64,000 nucleotides of DNA from G963662905 sp965230045 (GCA_965230045.1 OZ245940.1:1984001-2048000), one strand, 5' to 3'. Counted from the stretch's first letter, positions 1 to 8,762 are shown. Program-made: numbers and translations. The notes: generated by a model from the sequence alone, not told the origin.

Positions 1-72
1 ACAAAATTTGGAAACCGGATTTTTTGGCATGAGAATTGAATTTTATCAGTGAACCCATTAAAATTTATATCC

Positions 73-624
73 ATGAAAAATTTAAGAATAATCAAAGGAA
101 TTGGTCGCATAGGGATCCTTGTTGTTTCAATTATTATTTTATTCAATTTGTCTTCCTGTTATGAAGGCAGGCCGGGAAGGGATGGTCAGGCATATATTGC
201 ATTAACATGGCTTGATGACGAGCCTAGCTATATTGATCCGGGAACATCATCAATTCCGGCATATTTCCAGTGGGGGCGTTTTTATCGGGCAACACCTGGA
301 ATCTATAACTTGTATTATGAGGGACAAATTCTGAGTTCTCATGGCGTAGCACGATATGCCTGGGAAATGGATTACGAATTATATGAAATTGCCGGCGAAC
401 GTCCCTATATGTATATTGACGGGGAAGATGGCCCGGATACATATTTTACCCTCGAGTGCAGCCCTTTTGGCCCGTACTATATTGATGAAACGGATTATAA
501 AAGTGCACTTAAAAGTGAAGGCTATGCTCTGATTGAAACCTCAGGTGATGAAACTGTTCTTCAAAAAGAGTCGGGCAATTACGGGATCCGTATCTCTGTG
601 CGTAAAGTGAATCCTCGCGATTAA
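73..624 (+). CDS. Putative lipoprotein, unknown function
   Basis: This is a protein of about 183 residues with a basic start, a hydrophobic stretch and a lipobox (LSSC), so it should be lipidated and anchored to a membrane facing the periplasm or the outside. I chose the ATG at 73 over the GTG at 49 because it places a normal signal peptide at the N-terminus. The mature part is rich in Tyr, Gly and Asp and has no motif I recognise. It is followed by a convergent exonuclease gene 14 bases away. A low-complexity, collagen-like GRPGRDG segment lies just after the lipid cysteine. Membrane targeting is well supported; the function is unknown. Confidence 0.7.
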   Translation: MKNLRIIKGIGRIGILVVSIIILFNLSSCYEGRPGRDGQAYIALTWLDDEPSYIDPGTSSIPAYFQWGRFYRATPGIYNLYYEGQILSSHGVARYAWEMDYELYEIAGERPYMYIDGEDGPDTYFTLECSPFGPYYIDETDYKSALKSEGYALIETSGDETVLQKESGNYGIRISVRKVNPRD

Positions 625-638
625 TCCGGGGCTAAATC

Positions 639-1349
639 CTATCCCTCAATAATGCTAATTTCCTCATTACGGATCAATGGTTTGCAGTAATATTTGCGCA
701 GCAATTGGGCTACGCTCAATGTGTCTTTTCTACAATACTTAACAATGCGGCTTAATCCGTTTTCTTCGTAATAGGTTGCATAAACCATGCTTCCGTCAAT
801 ATCATCTTTCGGCGTGGGGATGTCGAAAAGTGCCGTCAACAGATCCAGAGAAGTGTAAGCTTTAAAATCGCCGAACCTCCATAAATGCATTGTGTCGATA
901 TGCTGCACTTCCCAGGGTTTCTTGCCGCGCATCTCCAGGATTTTAGGAAGAGTGATTTGATGGACCAGCATCCGGCGGGCAATGTATGGAAAATCAAATT
1001 CAATTCCGTTGTGGGCGCACAAGCGATGATAATCTTTGTTGAATTTTGTATTCATGTGATGGGCAAATTTTTTAAGTAATTCAGCCTCATCATCTCCGGA
1101 AAATGAGCGTATTATAAAACTATTGCCTTCAAATTCCCCACTGCATATGCAAATAATCCTTCCAAATTCGGCATAAATGCCTGCACGTGCATAAAGCTCT
1201 TTCGAGCTTTCATTTTCTTTTGCAAGTTTTGCTGCTTTTTTATCCCAGAGTTTTTTGAAGCGATCATTGAGTTGGGCATAATTGCGCTCTGCGGGCACTG
1301 TTTCGATATCGAGAAACAGTATGTCTTTTTCCTTAATTGTTTCTGACAT
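639..1349 (-). CDS. Predicted 3'-5' exonuclease, PolB-like (DnaQ fold)
   Basis: The protein of about 236 residues matches the predicted 3'-5' exonuclease family related to the PolB proofreading domain. The Exo I motif (LFLDIETVP) holds the first Asp and Glu metal ligands near residue 12. An Exo II-like stretch (CAHNGIEFDFPYIARR) lies near residue 115, and a C-terminal YCRKDTLSVAQL supplies the last Asp. The role would be DNA or RNA end trimming, with the substrate not knowable from sequence. I start it at 1349 rather than 1397, because a TAAATTTG -7 box on the minus strand (1365-1372) would sit inside the longer version. It is a single gene, convergent with the lipoprotein on its left. Confidence 0.82.
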   Translation of the reverse strand: MSETIKEKDILFLDIETVPAERNYAQLNDRFKKLWDKKAAKLAKENESSKELYARAGIYAEFGRIICICSGEFEGNSFIIRSFSGDDEAELLKKFAHHMNTKFNKDYHRLCAHNGIEFDFPYIARRMLVHQITLPKILEMRGKKPWEVQHIDTMHLWRFGDFKAYTSLDLLTALFDIPTPKDDIDGSMVYATYYEENGLSRIVKYCRKDTLSVAQLLRKYYCKPLIRNEEISIIEG

Positions 1350-1364
1350 ATTTGTATGTTTTTT

Positions 1365-1372
1365 CAAATTTA
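1365..1372 (-). promoter_or_regulatory. -7 promoter box TAAATTTG
   Basis: This is an exact match to the Bacteroidota -7 consensus TAnnTTTG, reading toward the exonuclease gene and 16 bases upstream of its ATG at 1349. It decides the start codon. No clear -33 TTTG is seen. Confidence 0.6.
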
Positions 1373-1419
1373 CACATTTTTGTCGTAATTTGGGCAATAT
1401 TTTTAGTAATTAATGTATT

Positions 1420-2733
1420 ATGACAAATCATTTCAAAAGCAGCCTGGTTTTTTTTCTGCTTGCAGGTATTCTGTTTTTTTTATCCTGTAATGATAAGGAG
1501 GATGTTGAAGTATTGAAAATTAGCATTTTAAAGCCTTATGATGGTAGTGTTACAAAACAGCTTGACTCTATTGCAGTGCAAATTGAATTTTCATCGGCAT
1601 TAATTCCACAAAAAATCAGTTTGCAATTAATAAATACCAATATGACACCTGTTGGCCCTATTTCAGAATTTGATATAGATCAGGGCTTGGATGGTTTAGA
1701 GGTTGTCTTTGATGCCCAAATTGATAATCCGCTTGAAACGGAATACTATCTGCTTGCAGAAGCTTTTCATGGCGAATTAAGTGATAAAGCCTTTGCAAAA
1801 ATTAAATACAATCCTGATATAAAAATCGATTATCTGATGTTTTGTGCCAGAAGAGAAGCGGACTCCTTGCAAATGGTTTTGCTCAAGCAGGACGGAAACA
1901 GCCTTTTCAGCAGAAACCTATATTGGGGAGATTCATTAGAAACAAAGTTTAATCCGCAAACGAATCAACTGATTATTGCCGGTCAGCAAAAGAAAAATAT
2001 CACATCATTGCAATTGCCATCACTTGCTGATGTTTGGACTGTGGATCGTCCGCTGTTTTCTCCCTATCGTGTTTCAAACAATAGCCTGGCCATATATAAA
2101 AATCAGGTTTTTTCGGCATATGCCCACGATTATATCCGGTCTTATGATGAGCAAGGAGGAATTATTTTTTCAATTCCATTGAGCTCGGGAGAAAAATCTT
2201 CCTGCTGTTCAGCTAATCCCGATTATGTGATTTTTGCATATAGCCTCATCAGTGGCGCAAAGCAAGGTATAAAGGCCTTTTATCGTGAAACTTCTGCCTA
2301 TATGCACGAAATTGAAATCAAGGAAACGCCATTTAAAATTGTGTTTGTCAATCAGGACACGGCTTTGTTGTTTTGCCATCATGATGGAGGAAGCAGTATT
2401 TATCAGTATAATATAACGGAAAACCGGCTCACTGGCCCGCTGGTTACAAGTGCTAAACCATTTATTGATGCCTGCCTTATTTCCGAAACTGAATTTGCAG
2501 TGCTTGCGGATGATGCTGTATTAAAGTTTGAATATCCACGCAATATTATATATAGCATGTATGAAAAGGAAGAACTTCGCTACATGGCTTTCGATTCAAT
2601 TCAGTCGTTGATCTGGGTGGTCAGCAATTCGGAAGTGTGCCTGATTGATCCCGTAAATTGGCAAGAGACTAACACCATTGAATTAGCGTTTCGGCCTGAT
2701 TGCTTTGAACTCTGTACTATGAAATCAAACTAA
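1420..2733 (+). CDS. Putative lipoprotein, possible beta-propeller, unknown function
   Basis: The protein has 437 residues. It begins with a lipoprotein signal peptide whose lipobox is FLSC near residue 23, so it is probably anchored in the outer membrane. Residues 30-130 look like an Ig-like or Ig-fold N-terminal segment (alternating beta pattern, no Cys). The remainder contains repeated short beta-rich blocks ending in aromatic or Asp residues, as in beta-propeller proteins, but I cannot assign a repeat family. It is transcribed divergently from the exonuclease gene with about 70 bases between them. No partner gene follows; a long palindrome and a repeat element come next. Function unknown. 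Confidence 0.7.
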   Translation: MTNHFKSSLVFFLLAGILFFLSCNDKEDVEVLKISILKPYDGSVTKQLDSIAVQIEFSSALIPQKISLQLINTNMTPVGPISEFDIDQGLDGLEVVFDAQIDNPLETEYYLLAEAFHGELSDKAFAKIKYNPDIKIDYLMFCARREADSLQMVLLKQDGNSLFSRNLYWGDSLETKFNPQTNQLIIAGQQKKNITSLQLPSLADVWTVDRPLFSPYRVSNNSLAIYKNQVFSAYAHDYIRSYDEQGGIIFSIPLSSGEKSSCCSANPDYVIFAYSLISGAKQGIKAFYRETSAYMHEIEIKETPFKIVFVNQDTALLFCHHDGGSSIYQYNITENRLTGPLVTSAKPFIDACLISETEFAVLADDAVLKFEYPRNIIYSMYEKEELRYMAFDSIQSLIWVVSNSEVCLIDPVNWQETNTIELAFRPDCFELCTMKSN

Positions 2734-2784
2734 TTTGGTTCTACTTGGTTTTCTGTGGGTAATCAAAACTGAGTTAGAATTGGA

Positions 2785-2828
2785 GGATAAACTGTCCCAA
2801 AGTTTCGAAACTTTGGGAAAGTTTATCC
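2785..2828. repeat. 44-bp near-perfect palindrome
   Basis: The two 22-base halves are inverse complements apart from one mismatched pair, centred on the TTCGAA in the middle. It lies just after the lipoprotein gene and could act as a transcription stop in both directions, although no T-run follows. Confidence 0.6.
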
Positions 2829-2898
2829 CAGAATAGTTCTCTAAATTTTGATATGTATTTAAAACCGTTTTCCAACGGTTGAATACTTTAAAAGTTTC

Positions 2899-3234
2899 GG
2901 TTCTACTAAGAATTTCGTGGGTAACAATAATGTTTGAGAATAATATGCAGATATTTATTAATAAACCATTGTTCCCTAACAGATTCCTCCCTTCACAAAG
3001 CCTTAATCACTTCGTTTGGCTTTGTTCCGGTCGGAATGACGCTGTTTATCAGGCGTTTAAGGCAAATGCGGCGAGGACATCTTTAAAATATACTATTGTG
3101 TCCTCGCCGCATTTGCCTCCTGACTCCATAAAAATGCGTCATTCCGACAAAGTTTCCGAAGTATGAGGAAACTTTGGAGGAATCTGTTTGAAATAGCATT
3201 CTAATTTCTTTCCACGAAATTCTGTGTAGAACCA
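2899..3234. repeat. Nested palindromic repeat element, copy 1
   Basis: The element starts with GGTTCTAC and ends with GTAGAACC, with AATTTCGTGG facing CCACGAAAT just inside. Further inward, inverse pairs recur: GATTCCTCC with GGAGGAATC, GTCGGAATGACG with CGTCATTCCGAC, and GGCAAATGCGGC with GCCGCATTTGCC. An extra end-like piece (GAATTCCGAGTAGAACC) follows up to 3263. Related copies lie at 41122-41473, 52484-52819 and 56397-56765. The ORFs inside are by-products of the symmetry. Confidence 0.75.
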
Positions 3235-3273
3235 AAGTTTCTGCGGAATTCCGAGTAGAACCACTAATATTTT

Positions 3274-3281
3274 TACCTTTG
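3274..3281 (+). promoter_or_regulatory. -7 promoter box TACCTTTG for mnmD
   Basis: Exact TAnnTTTG match 46 bases upstream of the mnmD start. Confidence 0.5.
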
Positions 3282-3327
3282 ATCGCTGAGGTGGAGCTGT
3301 TCTGCCTATGGAACAAATTTTTAGATT

Positions 3328-3999
3328 ATGCAAAGAGAGATTATTAAAACGGAAGATGGATCTTCTACTTTATATGTTCCGGAATTGAATGAGCATTATC
3401 ATTCTATTCATGGAGCCATTCAGGAAAGCAGGCATGTTTTTATTGATGCAGGTTACAAACTTTTCAGCCACAGCACTGATACAATCAATGTGCTTGAGGT
3501 AGGTCTTGGCACTTGCCTGAATGCCTTGCTGACTTATGAAGAGGCTACAAGGAATTACCGGAAAGTGAATTATGTCGGTATTGAGCCATTTCCTTTATCT
3601 CCGGTAGAGCTTAAGCAGTTAAATTATGCTGAACTTATTGATTTTGAAGATTCAGCAAAGGTTTTTATGCAGATGCACACGGCAGCATGGGATATTGTTC
3701 CACGTTTTATTTCTGATTCATTTATCCTTCATAAGCTGAAAAAGGGCTTAGCAGAAGCAGAATTTAAACCGGAATCATTTCAGCTTGTTTATTTTGATGC
3801 TTTTGGACCGGATGTGCAGCCTGAACTCTGGGAAAAGATACATTTCGATAAGCTTTATAACGCATTGGTACCGGGCGGAGTATTGGTAACTTATTCGGCA
3901 AAAGGTTCTGTAAAAAGAGCTTTGAAAGAAGCCGGCTTTGAAGTAGAAAATCTTCCCGGCCCTCCCGGAAAGCGTGAAATGACCCGGGCAAAAAAATAA
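3328..3999 (+). CDS. mnmD: tRNA mnm5s2U34 methyltransferase MnmD
   Basis: The 223-residue protein matches the stand-alone methyltransferase form of MnmC. It uses S-adenosylmethionine for the last methylation of the wobble uridine (nm5s2U to mnm5s2U) in tRNAs for Lys, Glu and Gln. The SAM-binding motif (NVLEVGLGTCLNAL) is near residue 52. The family's FQLVYFDAFGPDVQPELW block is near residue 150, and the C-terminal PGPPGKREMTRA segment is also typical. The FAD oxidase half of proteobacterial MnmC is absent, as is usual in Bacteroidota. A NUDIX gene follows 5 bases after the stop, so the two are probably one transcript. Confidence 0.88.
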   Translation: MQREIIKTEDGSSTLYVPELNEHYHSIHGAIQESRHVFIDAGYKLFSHSTDTINVLEVGLGTCLNALLTYEEATRNYRKVNYVGIEPFPLSPVELKQLNYAELIDFEDSAKVFMQMHTAAWDIVPRFISDSFILHKLKKGLAEAEFKPESFQLVYFDAFGPDVQPELWEKIHFDKLYNALVPGGVLVTYSAKGSVKRALKEAGFEVENLPGPPGKREMTRAKK

Positions 4000-4004
4000 A
4001 GCCA

Positions 4005-4460
4005 ATGAACTTTAACATCCGTGTATATGGGCTGTTCATCGACAAACAAAATAAGATTCTCCTGAGTGATGAGTATCGGCTCAATCGGTTTATGACAAAA
4101 TTTCCCGGAGGAGGTTTGCAAGTAGGGGAAGGAACAATAGATTGTTTGAAACGGGAATTCCTGGAAGAAATGGATCAGGAAATAGAAGTTTTGGAGCACT
4201 TTTATACAACAGATTATTTCCAGAAAACCATTGGCTTGGATCCTCCGATGCAGCTTATTAATATTTATTATAAAGTTGCTTTGAAGGGGACAATAAAGTT
4301 TACAACCCATTCAGAGGTAATGAATATCCCTAAAATTGATGGAGCGCAAGCTTTGCGATGGGCTTCCGTAATGGCAATGAATCCGGAAGATTTAAGTTTT
4401 CCGATTGACAGGAAAGTTTTGTATATGCTTCAGCAACAACCTCAAAGCCATCAACATTGA
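4005..4460 (+). CDS. NUDIX hydrolase
   Basis: The protein has 151 residues and a NUDIX box at about residues 36-58. This runs G-x5-E-x7-REFLEEM, giving the Mg2+-binding Glu residues, but the last Gly of the consensus is replaced by Asp. Such enzymes cleave nucleoside diphosphates linked to another group; the substrate cannot be read from the sequence. It sits 5 bases after mnmD and probably shares its transcript. The C-terminal tail (QQQPQSHQH) is low in complexity. Confidence 0.8.
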   Translation: MNFNIRVYGLFIDKQNKILLSDEYRLNRFMTKFPGGGLQVGEGTIDCLKREFLEEMDQEIEVLEHFYTTDYFQKTIGLDPPMQLINIYYKVALKGTIKFTTHSEVMNIPKIDGAQALRWASVMAMNPEDLSFPIDRKVLYMLQQQPQSHQH

Positions 4461-4499
4461 GTGGCTCTGTGTTTTTTTTAAGATTGTTGTAAAATGTGC

Positions 4500-4775
4500 T
4501 TAATGTCGTTTAATATCGAACGTAGAAAAATCTTTTAGTGAGCCATCCTCCACCTGAACATTATAAACAATAGTGCCCAGAGGTCCTTTCCGGCACCATT
4601 CCAGATATTTTTCAAGTCGCTCTTCTTCTCCTTCAGCTTCAATATAGATCCGGCCATCTCTTTTCCTTCGTACAAAGCCCGAAATTTCATGCTCGTACGC
4701 TTTCTGCATGGCAGAAAAACGGAATCCTTTTTCCCTGAGTTCTCCGGAAATTATAATATTTAAGTGTTTCTTCAT
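4500..4775 (-). CDS. Divergent acylphosphatase paralogue, catalytic Asn replaced
   Basis: The 91-residue protein has the full length and fold pattern of acylphosphatases. The phosphate-loop Arg is retained (KGFRFS, where the family has VGYR), and so is the later WCRKGP block. The catalytic Asn of the usual VRN motif is Arg here (FVRRKRDG), so classic acyl-phosphate hydrolysis should be impaired. A full-motif acylphosphatase gene lies 60 bases upstream on the same strand, which points to an old tandem duplication. It may have become a binding protein or changed substrate. Confidence 0.75.
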   Translation of the reverse strand: MKKHLNIIISGELREKGFRFSAMQKAYEHEISGFVRRKRDGRIYIEAEGEEERLEKYLEWCRKGPLGTIVYNVQVEDGSLKDFSTFDIKRH

Positions 4776-4835
4776 GTCCTCTTTCTAATAGCTTTTTTTG
4801 CCAATGGGCATTCAAATATAAGGAATTATTCGGAT

Positions 4836-5108
4836 CTAACTATTTATTTGAAAGCTTTTTACATCTAAAAATGACGAATCTTTAATTTCTAAATGATCTA
4901 CACGTGCCCAAACCGGACCTTTTCTGCATGAAGCAATAAAATCCATTATTTGGCCGGATTCCCCTTCAATATGAATAAAAACACTGCCATCATGCTGGTT
5001 GCGCACAATGCCTGCCAAATGGAAATATTGTGCCTTTCGCTGGGTAAAATATCTGTAACCGACACCTTGAACCCTTCCGGTCACAACGATGTCATAACTT
5101 TCTATCAT
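4836..5108 (-). CDS. acyP: Acylphosphatase
   Basis: The 90-residue protein hydrolyses acyl phosphates such as acetyl phosphate or carbamoyl phosphate in the cytoplasm. The signature GRVQGVGYRYF (residues 11-21) carries the catalytic Arg, and VRNQHDGSV (about residues 35-43) carries the catalytic Asn. Length is standard. Its ATG overlaps the end of the upstream 189-residue gene by 4 bases (ATGA-type coupling), and the divergent paralogue follows downstream, so all belong to the crcB transcript. Confidence 0.92.
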   Translation of the reverse strand: MIESYDIVVTGRVQGVGYRYFTQRKAQYFHLAGIVRNQHDGSVFIHIEGESGQIMDFIASCRKGPVWARVDHLEIKDSSFLDVKSFQINS

Positions 5109-5674
5109 GGGCTAAGTCTTTTTGTAATTTGTTTTTCTACTAATAAAAATAATTCTTTGGGTTTTAGTCTTCTCCAAGGGAGTTCGTCAAAAATTCCACC
5201 AAAGGCTAAGTAGTAATCCAACTTGCCCAGAATAAATTCATCGATCACATGTTGCCTGAAATTGAGGGCAACGATCCAACCGTCTTCTATATCATCAAAC
5301 CATTCCTGATAATAATCGTCATCACCGTGATGGAAGTTCAGGATATTTTCTCCGATCAGGATAAATTTATTAATGCCGTTTTGATTTAGTGTTTCAGCCA
5401 AATTACGTTTTATATACATGATGTCATTATGGACGGCATCATTCCATTCTCCAAAAAGTTCTATGATTGTAAATCCGTATTGATAATCTGTAAAAAGGAT
5501 TTTGGCATAGAGGGTTGGGGCTCCGAAATAATCCCAATAGGGATGGATATAGTAGTTATAAATGGTGTTTTCGCAGATGTAATCATTATATTTTTCTCCA
5601 AAAAACGGACTTTTTGGGTCTTTTGAAGCATCATAAAATTCGATCCATCTGTCGAAAGGTTCAATTTCGTGCAT
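5105..5674 (-). CDS. Conserved-looking hypothetical protein
   Basis: The protein has 189 residues, is acidic and aromatic-rich (many Tyr, Trp, Asp), and shows no signal peptide or membrane segment. I do not recognise the family. It lies one base after the crcB stop and overlaps acyP by 4 bases, so it is translated as part of the crcB operon. A C-terminal LPWRRLKPKELFLL segment looks amphipathic and may be a contact surface. Reality of the gene is supported by tight packing on both sides; function unknown. Confidence 0.75.
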   Translation of the reverse strand: MHEIEPFDRWIEFYDASKDPKSPFFGEKYNDYICENTIYNYYIHPYWDYFGAPTLYAKILFTDYQYGFTIIELFGEWNDAVHNDIMYIKRNLAETLNQNGINKFILIGENILNFHHGDDDYYQEWFDDIEDGWIVALNFRQHVIDEFILGKLDYYLAFGGIFDELPWRRLKPKELFLLVEKQITKRLSP

Positions 5675-5675
5675 A

Positions 5676-6059
5676 TTATGAACGGTTATTCAGAACGGAA
5701 CCTGATATAAAATAGCCTGCCCAGGCCAGAGTAATTCCCAGCACATTACTGGCCAGGATATATAAAAAGGCGTGCTGGTGGTTGCCGGAGCTCAATAAAT
5801 TGGCATTTTCGTGGCTAAATGAAGAGAAAGTGGTAAAGCCGCCAAAAAAACCCGTAAACAGAAACAGCTTAATATTCGGGCTGATTTTAAAAGTGCCTGT
5901 AATGCCAAAAGCAAATCCAATAAAGAACGAACCAATCATATTTACAGCAAAAGTTCCCGCAGGAAATTCGCCCGAAAAGATGCGGTTGGTCAGTTCAGAT
6001 ATTAAATACCGTAACATTGTTCCTCCGGCTCCGCCAAGTGCTAAAAATATGAATTTCAT
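5676..6059 (-). CDS. crcB: Fluoride ion channel CrcB/Fluc
   Basis: The 127-residue protein has four hydrophobic segments. It carries the family motifs GGAGGTMLRY near the N-terminus, GTFAVNMIGSF (pore Asn) near residue 40, and GFFGGFTTFSSFS (residues about 71-83, with the Phe box and Na+-site Thr/Ser). Fluc proteins work as antiparallel dimers that let toxic fluoride out of the cell. It is the first gene of an operon followed by the 189-residue protein and two acylphosphatases. A TAACTTTG -7 box stands at 6076-6083. I see no fluoride riboswitch in the short leader. Confidence 0.92.
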   Translation of the reverse strand: MKFIFLALGGAGGTMLRYLISELTNRIFSGEFPAGTFAVNMIGSFFIGFAFGITGTFKISPNIKLFLFTGFFGGFTTFSSFSHENANLLSSGNHQHAFLYILASNVLGITLAWAGYFISGSVLNNRS

Positions 6060-6075
6060 ATTCAGGTATTTGCTG

Positions 6076-6083
6076 CAAAGTTA
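6076..6083 (-). promoter_or_regulatory. -7 promoter box TAACTTTG for crcB operon
   Basis: Exact TAnnTTTG match on the minus strand, 16 bases upstream of the crcB ATG. The leader is too short for a fluoride riboswitch. Confidence 0.55.
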
Positions 6084-6087
6084 GCAT

Positions 6088-6120
6088 AAAAAAAAGCTGG
6101 CCTGCAATGCAGACCAGCCT
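6088..6120 (-). terminator. Intrinsic terminator of the OmpA/TPR gene
   Basis: An 11-bp stem with one mismatch (GCTGGCCTGCA facing TGCAGACCAGC) is followed on the minus strand by eight T residues. It sits 23 bases after the stop codon at 6143. Confidence 0.85.
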
Positions 6121-6142
6121 CAGCCCAAAAAATCACCTAATT

Positions 6143-8650
6143 TTATTTTACGACATTAATGAAATCAGGATCATCAAAATATTCAATGAATTCGCGATCG
6201 TTCTTGGCCTTTTCTTTAAATTCGGGCTTTAACTTGATCGCTTCAGTAAGATTTTCATACATATAAGCTGTGTCACCTGTACGTGCACCAATGATCGCTT
6301 TCAGGTAGAGTGTGCCACAATTTGTTTCTGCGCATTCAATAACTTCTTTAGCATTGGCATCATCACCTTTGAGGAGTTGAGCAAGAGCTACGTTATAGTT
6401 ACACTTCTTGTCGCCCATCAACTTAAGAGCTTCAGCATATTTTCCATGACGAATCTGGAGCGTTCCACGGTTGTAAGCATTGCTTGCGCCAAGTTTAGAA
6501 GCTTTATCGAAATACTCTTCTGCTTTTTCGTAATTGCCATTCATTGCATAGATTACACCCAGGTTGTTGATAACTGCTGGTTTATCAGGAGCAATAGTGT
6601 TTGCTTTTTCAAAGTATTCGTGCGCTTTTTCTTTGTCGCCCATAGCAAGAGCAACAAAACCGGCGTTATTATATGCTGTCCAGCAATTCGGTTCTTCCTT
6701 AATGGCTGCTTCATAAATGCTCATCTTAGTCACATTGTCATCAGTGAGTGTTGCTGCAAAGAGAAGCTCCTTAAGGTTAAGTTTTGAAGGATCTGTAGTG
6801 GAAAGCATTGCGATTTCTTCCTCTGTTTTCTTTGGCTCGTAAGCATTCACCGTGATGATCGCACGACGAAGTGGAGGCAGAATTTCATCTTCCAGTTCAG
6901 GATATACAAGAATCATATTGCGGATTTCTTCTTCGCGTTTCAGCGGATCAGAGAAATTAACAACATTCAGAATGATGTTTTTGTCCTTAACATTTGAACT
7001 CTTAACGTTATTCATGAAACCATTCCAGTCAGGACCATTTCCTTTGATGTTGATAGTGAGTTCATCAACACTTTCGTAACCAACAGTAGCGTTTTTGCCA
7101 CGAGCAAGACCTTTAAGTTTCCTTGTCAGATATTTTTTTGTGCTTTTGCCCCTGTTTTCAGAGAGGTTTTCATTGAATGTTTCTTCACCTTCAGGAGAAG
7201 CCCAACCGTTCAGCTCAATATCTTTAATTGTATAGCCCAGCTTGATGAAGTCGGTCATTTCTTCCAATGCGGCTTTTGCAGCGTCGGATTTGTTAAGGCC
7301 AAATCGCCAGTTTAGGTTATAACGGTTTACAGGGAAATATATATCAGCTGATTTGCTGAGGATTGTTTCTTTTTCATAACCATGGGGAAGGATGATGGCA
7401 TCCTGATCGTTCATGATGTTTTTGCAAGTGTAGATAATACCATCAGCTACTTTGCGGTCACCGAGAATCAGGTGTTCATATTTTTGAATATCTTCAAGGG
7501 TGAGTTCGCCAACTGCTTCGTCTTTTGGAGCAAGGAAAGCATAAGGTACAAGGTGCAGCTCACTGTTGTTCATCTTAGGATCGTAAGGAATAGTCATCGT
7601 TTTGGAGAAAGTACCACCTGTTTTGTACGCAATAGGTTGGCCTGCGCCTTGTACATCTTCTCCTCTGAACTGAATCGGATCAAGTTTTGTAGTATCTGTT
7701 CCGGAAATCAACATGGGAACCATAAGAACCACAGCTCTTTTGTTGAAATATTTTTCAGGGAATACACCATTAACTGTAACTTCAACTTCATCGCCTTTGG
7801 CCTCAAGCACATCGGGCTCAGCTTTAAGCTCAACATTTTCAAAATCGCGCTGCATGGATTTAAGGCTTCCACCAAGTTCGCGGCCAAAATTGTAAGTTAC
7901 ACCTACACTAGTGTAGCTGTAAAAGTCTTCTTTAATGGCTTTTGCACCGGCAACAACACCGTCCATACCATCAGTGTCTCCAAAACGGAGTGAAGATTCC
8001 AGGTTAATATCTAATTTTTCAGTTACAGCATATTTAAAGCCTAAACCAACCGGAATGCTACCGACCAGGTCACGGTCGTCAATGCCTTTGGCATCACCAC
8101 CACCTTGATCTGATCCATGGCCACGGGAATTTAAGAGTTTACCGGTGGTTGCATCATACATCTCAGTACGATATTGGAAATTACCTACACCCATAAATGC
8201 ATAGACACCATATTTTCTGGAGTCGTCGCGCTTGAAAATGTCGTCAATTTCAATGGTTAATTGCAATGAGTAGTCAATAGTATTGCCTTCAAATCGTCTA
8301 TCATAATAAATTTTGTCTTTCCAGTTAGAACTGGTTGTTTCTCCCGAAAGACTCGCGTACATCAATTGCCCACGAACACCAAATACAGGTGAAAACTGCC
8401 ATCCAAGAATACCGCCAAACCCTACTTCAAAATGGCTGAAATCGGGAGCCATCTTATATTCAGCAATATCTCCATGGAAGAAGGAAGCACCAACATTGGC
8501 ACCAATGTACCAGTACTTGTTGAAACTGCTTTTGCTTGATTTTTTGGATTTTGCATCATCCGTTCCATCCTGAGCAAATGCTCCAAGGCTTATGGTTGCC
8601 AGAAAGACAACGAGGAACAATTTTGTGAAATTTGAATAAATGTTTCGCAT
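6143..8650 (-). CDS. OmpA-family outer-membrane protein with C-terminal TPR repeats
   Basis: The protein has 835 residues. It begins with a signal peptide cleaved after AFA (about residue 26). Residues about 45-255 form an outer-membrane beta-barrel-like region of alternating aromatic strands. A middle region follows, then an OmpA-C-like peptidoglycan-binding domain near residues 435-560, with the LNGWASPEGEETFN segment. The C-terminus has tetratricopeptide repeats from about residue 655 (WTAYNNAGFVALAMGD, then NNLGVIYAMNGNYEKA). Proteins of this layout link the outer membrane to the cell wall and offer a docking surface. A TATTTTTG promoter box lies at 8704-8711 and a strong terminator follows the stop, so it is a single-gene unit. 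Confidence 0.85.
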   Translation of the reverse strand: MRNIYSNFTKLFLVVFLATISLGAFAQDGTDDAKSKKSSKSSFNKYWYIGANVGASFFHGDIAEYKMAPDFSHFEVGFGGILGWQFSPVFGVRGQLMYASLSGETTSSNWKDKIYYDRRFEGNTIDYSLQLTIEIDDIFKRDDSRKYGVYAFMGVGNFQYRTEMYDATTGKLLNSRGHGSDQGGGDAKGIDDRDLVGSIPVGLGFKYAVTEKLDINLESSLRFGDTDGMDGVVAGAKAIKEDFYSYTSVGVTYNFGRELGGSLKSMQRDFENVELKAEPDVLEAKGDEVEVTVNGVFPEKYFNKRAVVLMVPMLISGTDTTKLDPIQFRGEDVQGAGQPIAYKTGGTFSKTMTIPYDPKMNNSELHLVPYAFLAPKDEAVGELTLEDIQKYEHLILGDRKVADGIIYTCKNIMNDQDAIILPHGYEKETILSKSADIYFPVNRYNLNWRFGLNKSDAAKAALEEMTDFIKLGYTIKDIELNGWASPEGEETFNENLSENRGKSTKKYLTRKLKGLARGKNATVGYESVDELTINIKGNGPDWNGFMNNVKSSNVKDKNIILNVVNFSDPLKREEEIRNMILVYPELEDEILPPLRRAIITVNAYEPKKTEEEIAMLSTTDPSKLNLKELLFAATLTDDNVTKMSIYEAAIKEEPNCWTAYNNAGFVALAMGDKEKAHEYFEKANTIAPDKPAVINNLGVIYAMNGNYEKAEEYFDKASKLGASNAYNRGTLQIRHGKYAEALKLMGDKKCNYNVALAQLLKGDDANAKEVIECAETNCGTLYLKAIIGARTGDTAYMYENLTEAIKLKPEFKEKAKNDREFIEYFDDPDFINVVK

Positions 8651-8703
8651 GTCGTAAAATTTAGATTGCTATTTTGGGTATTAATATTTTAATCTGCTTT
8701 GTG

Positions 8704-8711
8704 CAAAAATA
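8704..8711 (-). promoter_or_regulatory. -7 promoter box TATTTTTG for the OmpA/TPR gene
   Basis: Exact TAnnTTTG match on the minus strand, about 53 bases upstream of the ATG at 8650. Confidence 0.55.
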
Positions 8712-8762
8712 AGATTTATTAATGAATTATAGCTCATATAACGTTAAAAAAATGTTTTGGTT

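Noticed and set aside
2879..3333. Several ORFs of 64-95 codons on both strands
   Set aside because: They lie inside a palindromic repeat and recur in the other copies; no coding features.
6060..6083. Fluoride riboswitch before crcB
   Set aside because: Only about 16 bases separate the -7 box and the start codon; there is no room for the aptamer.
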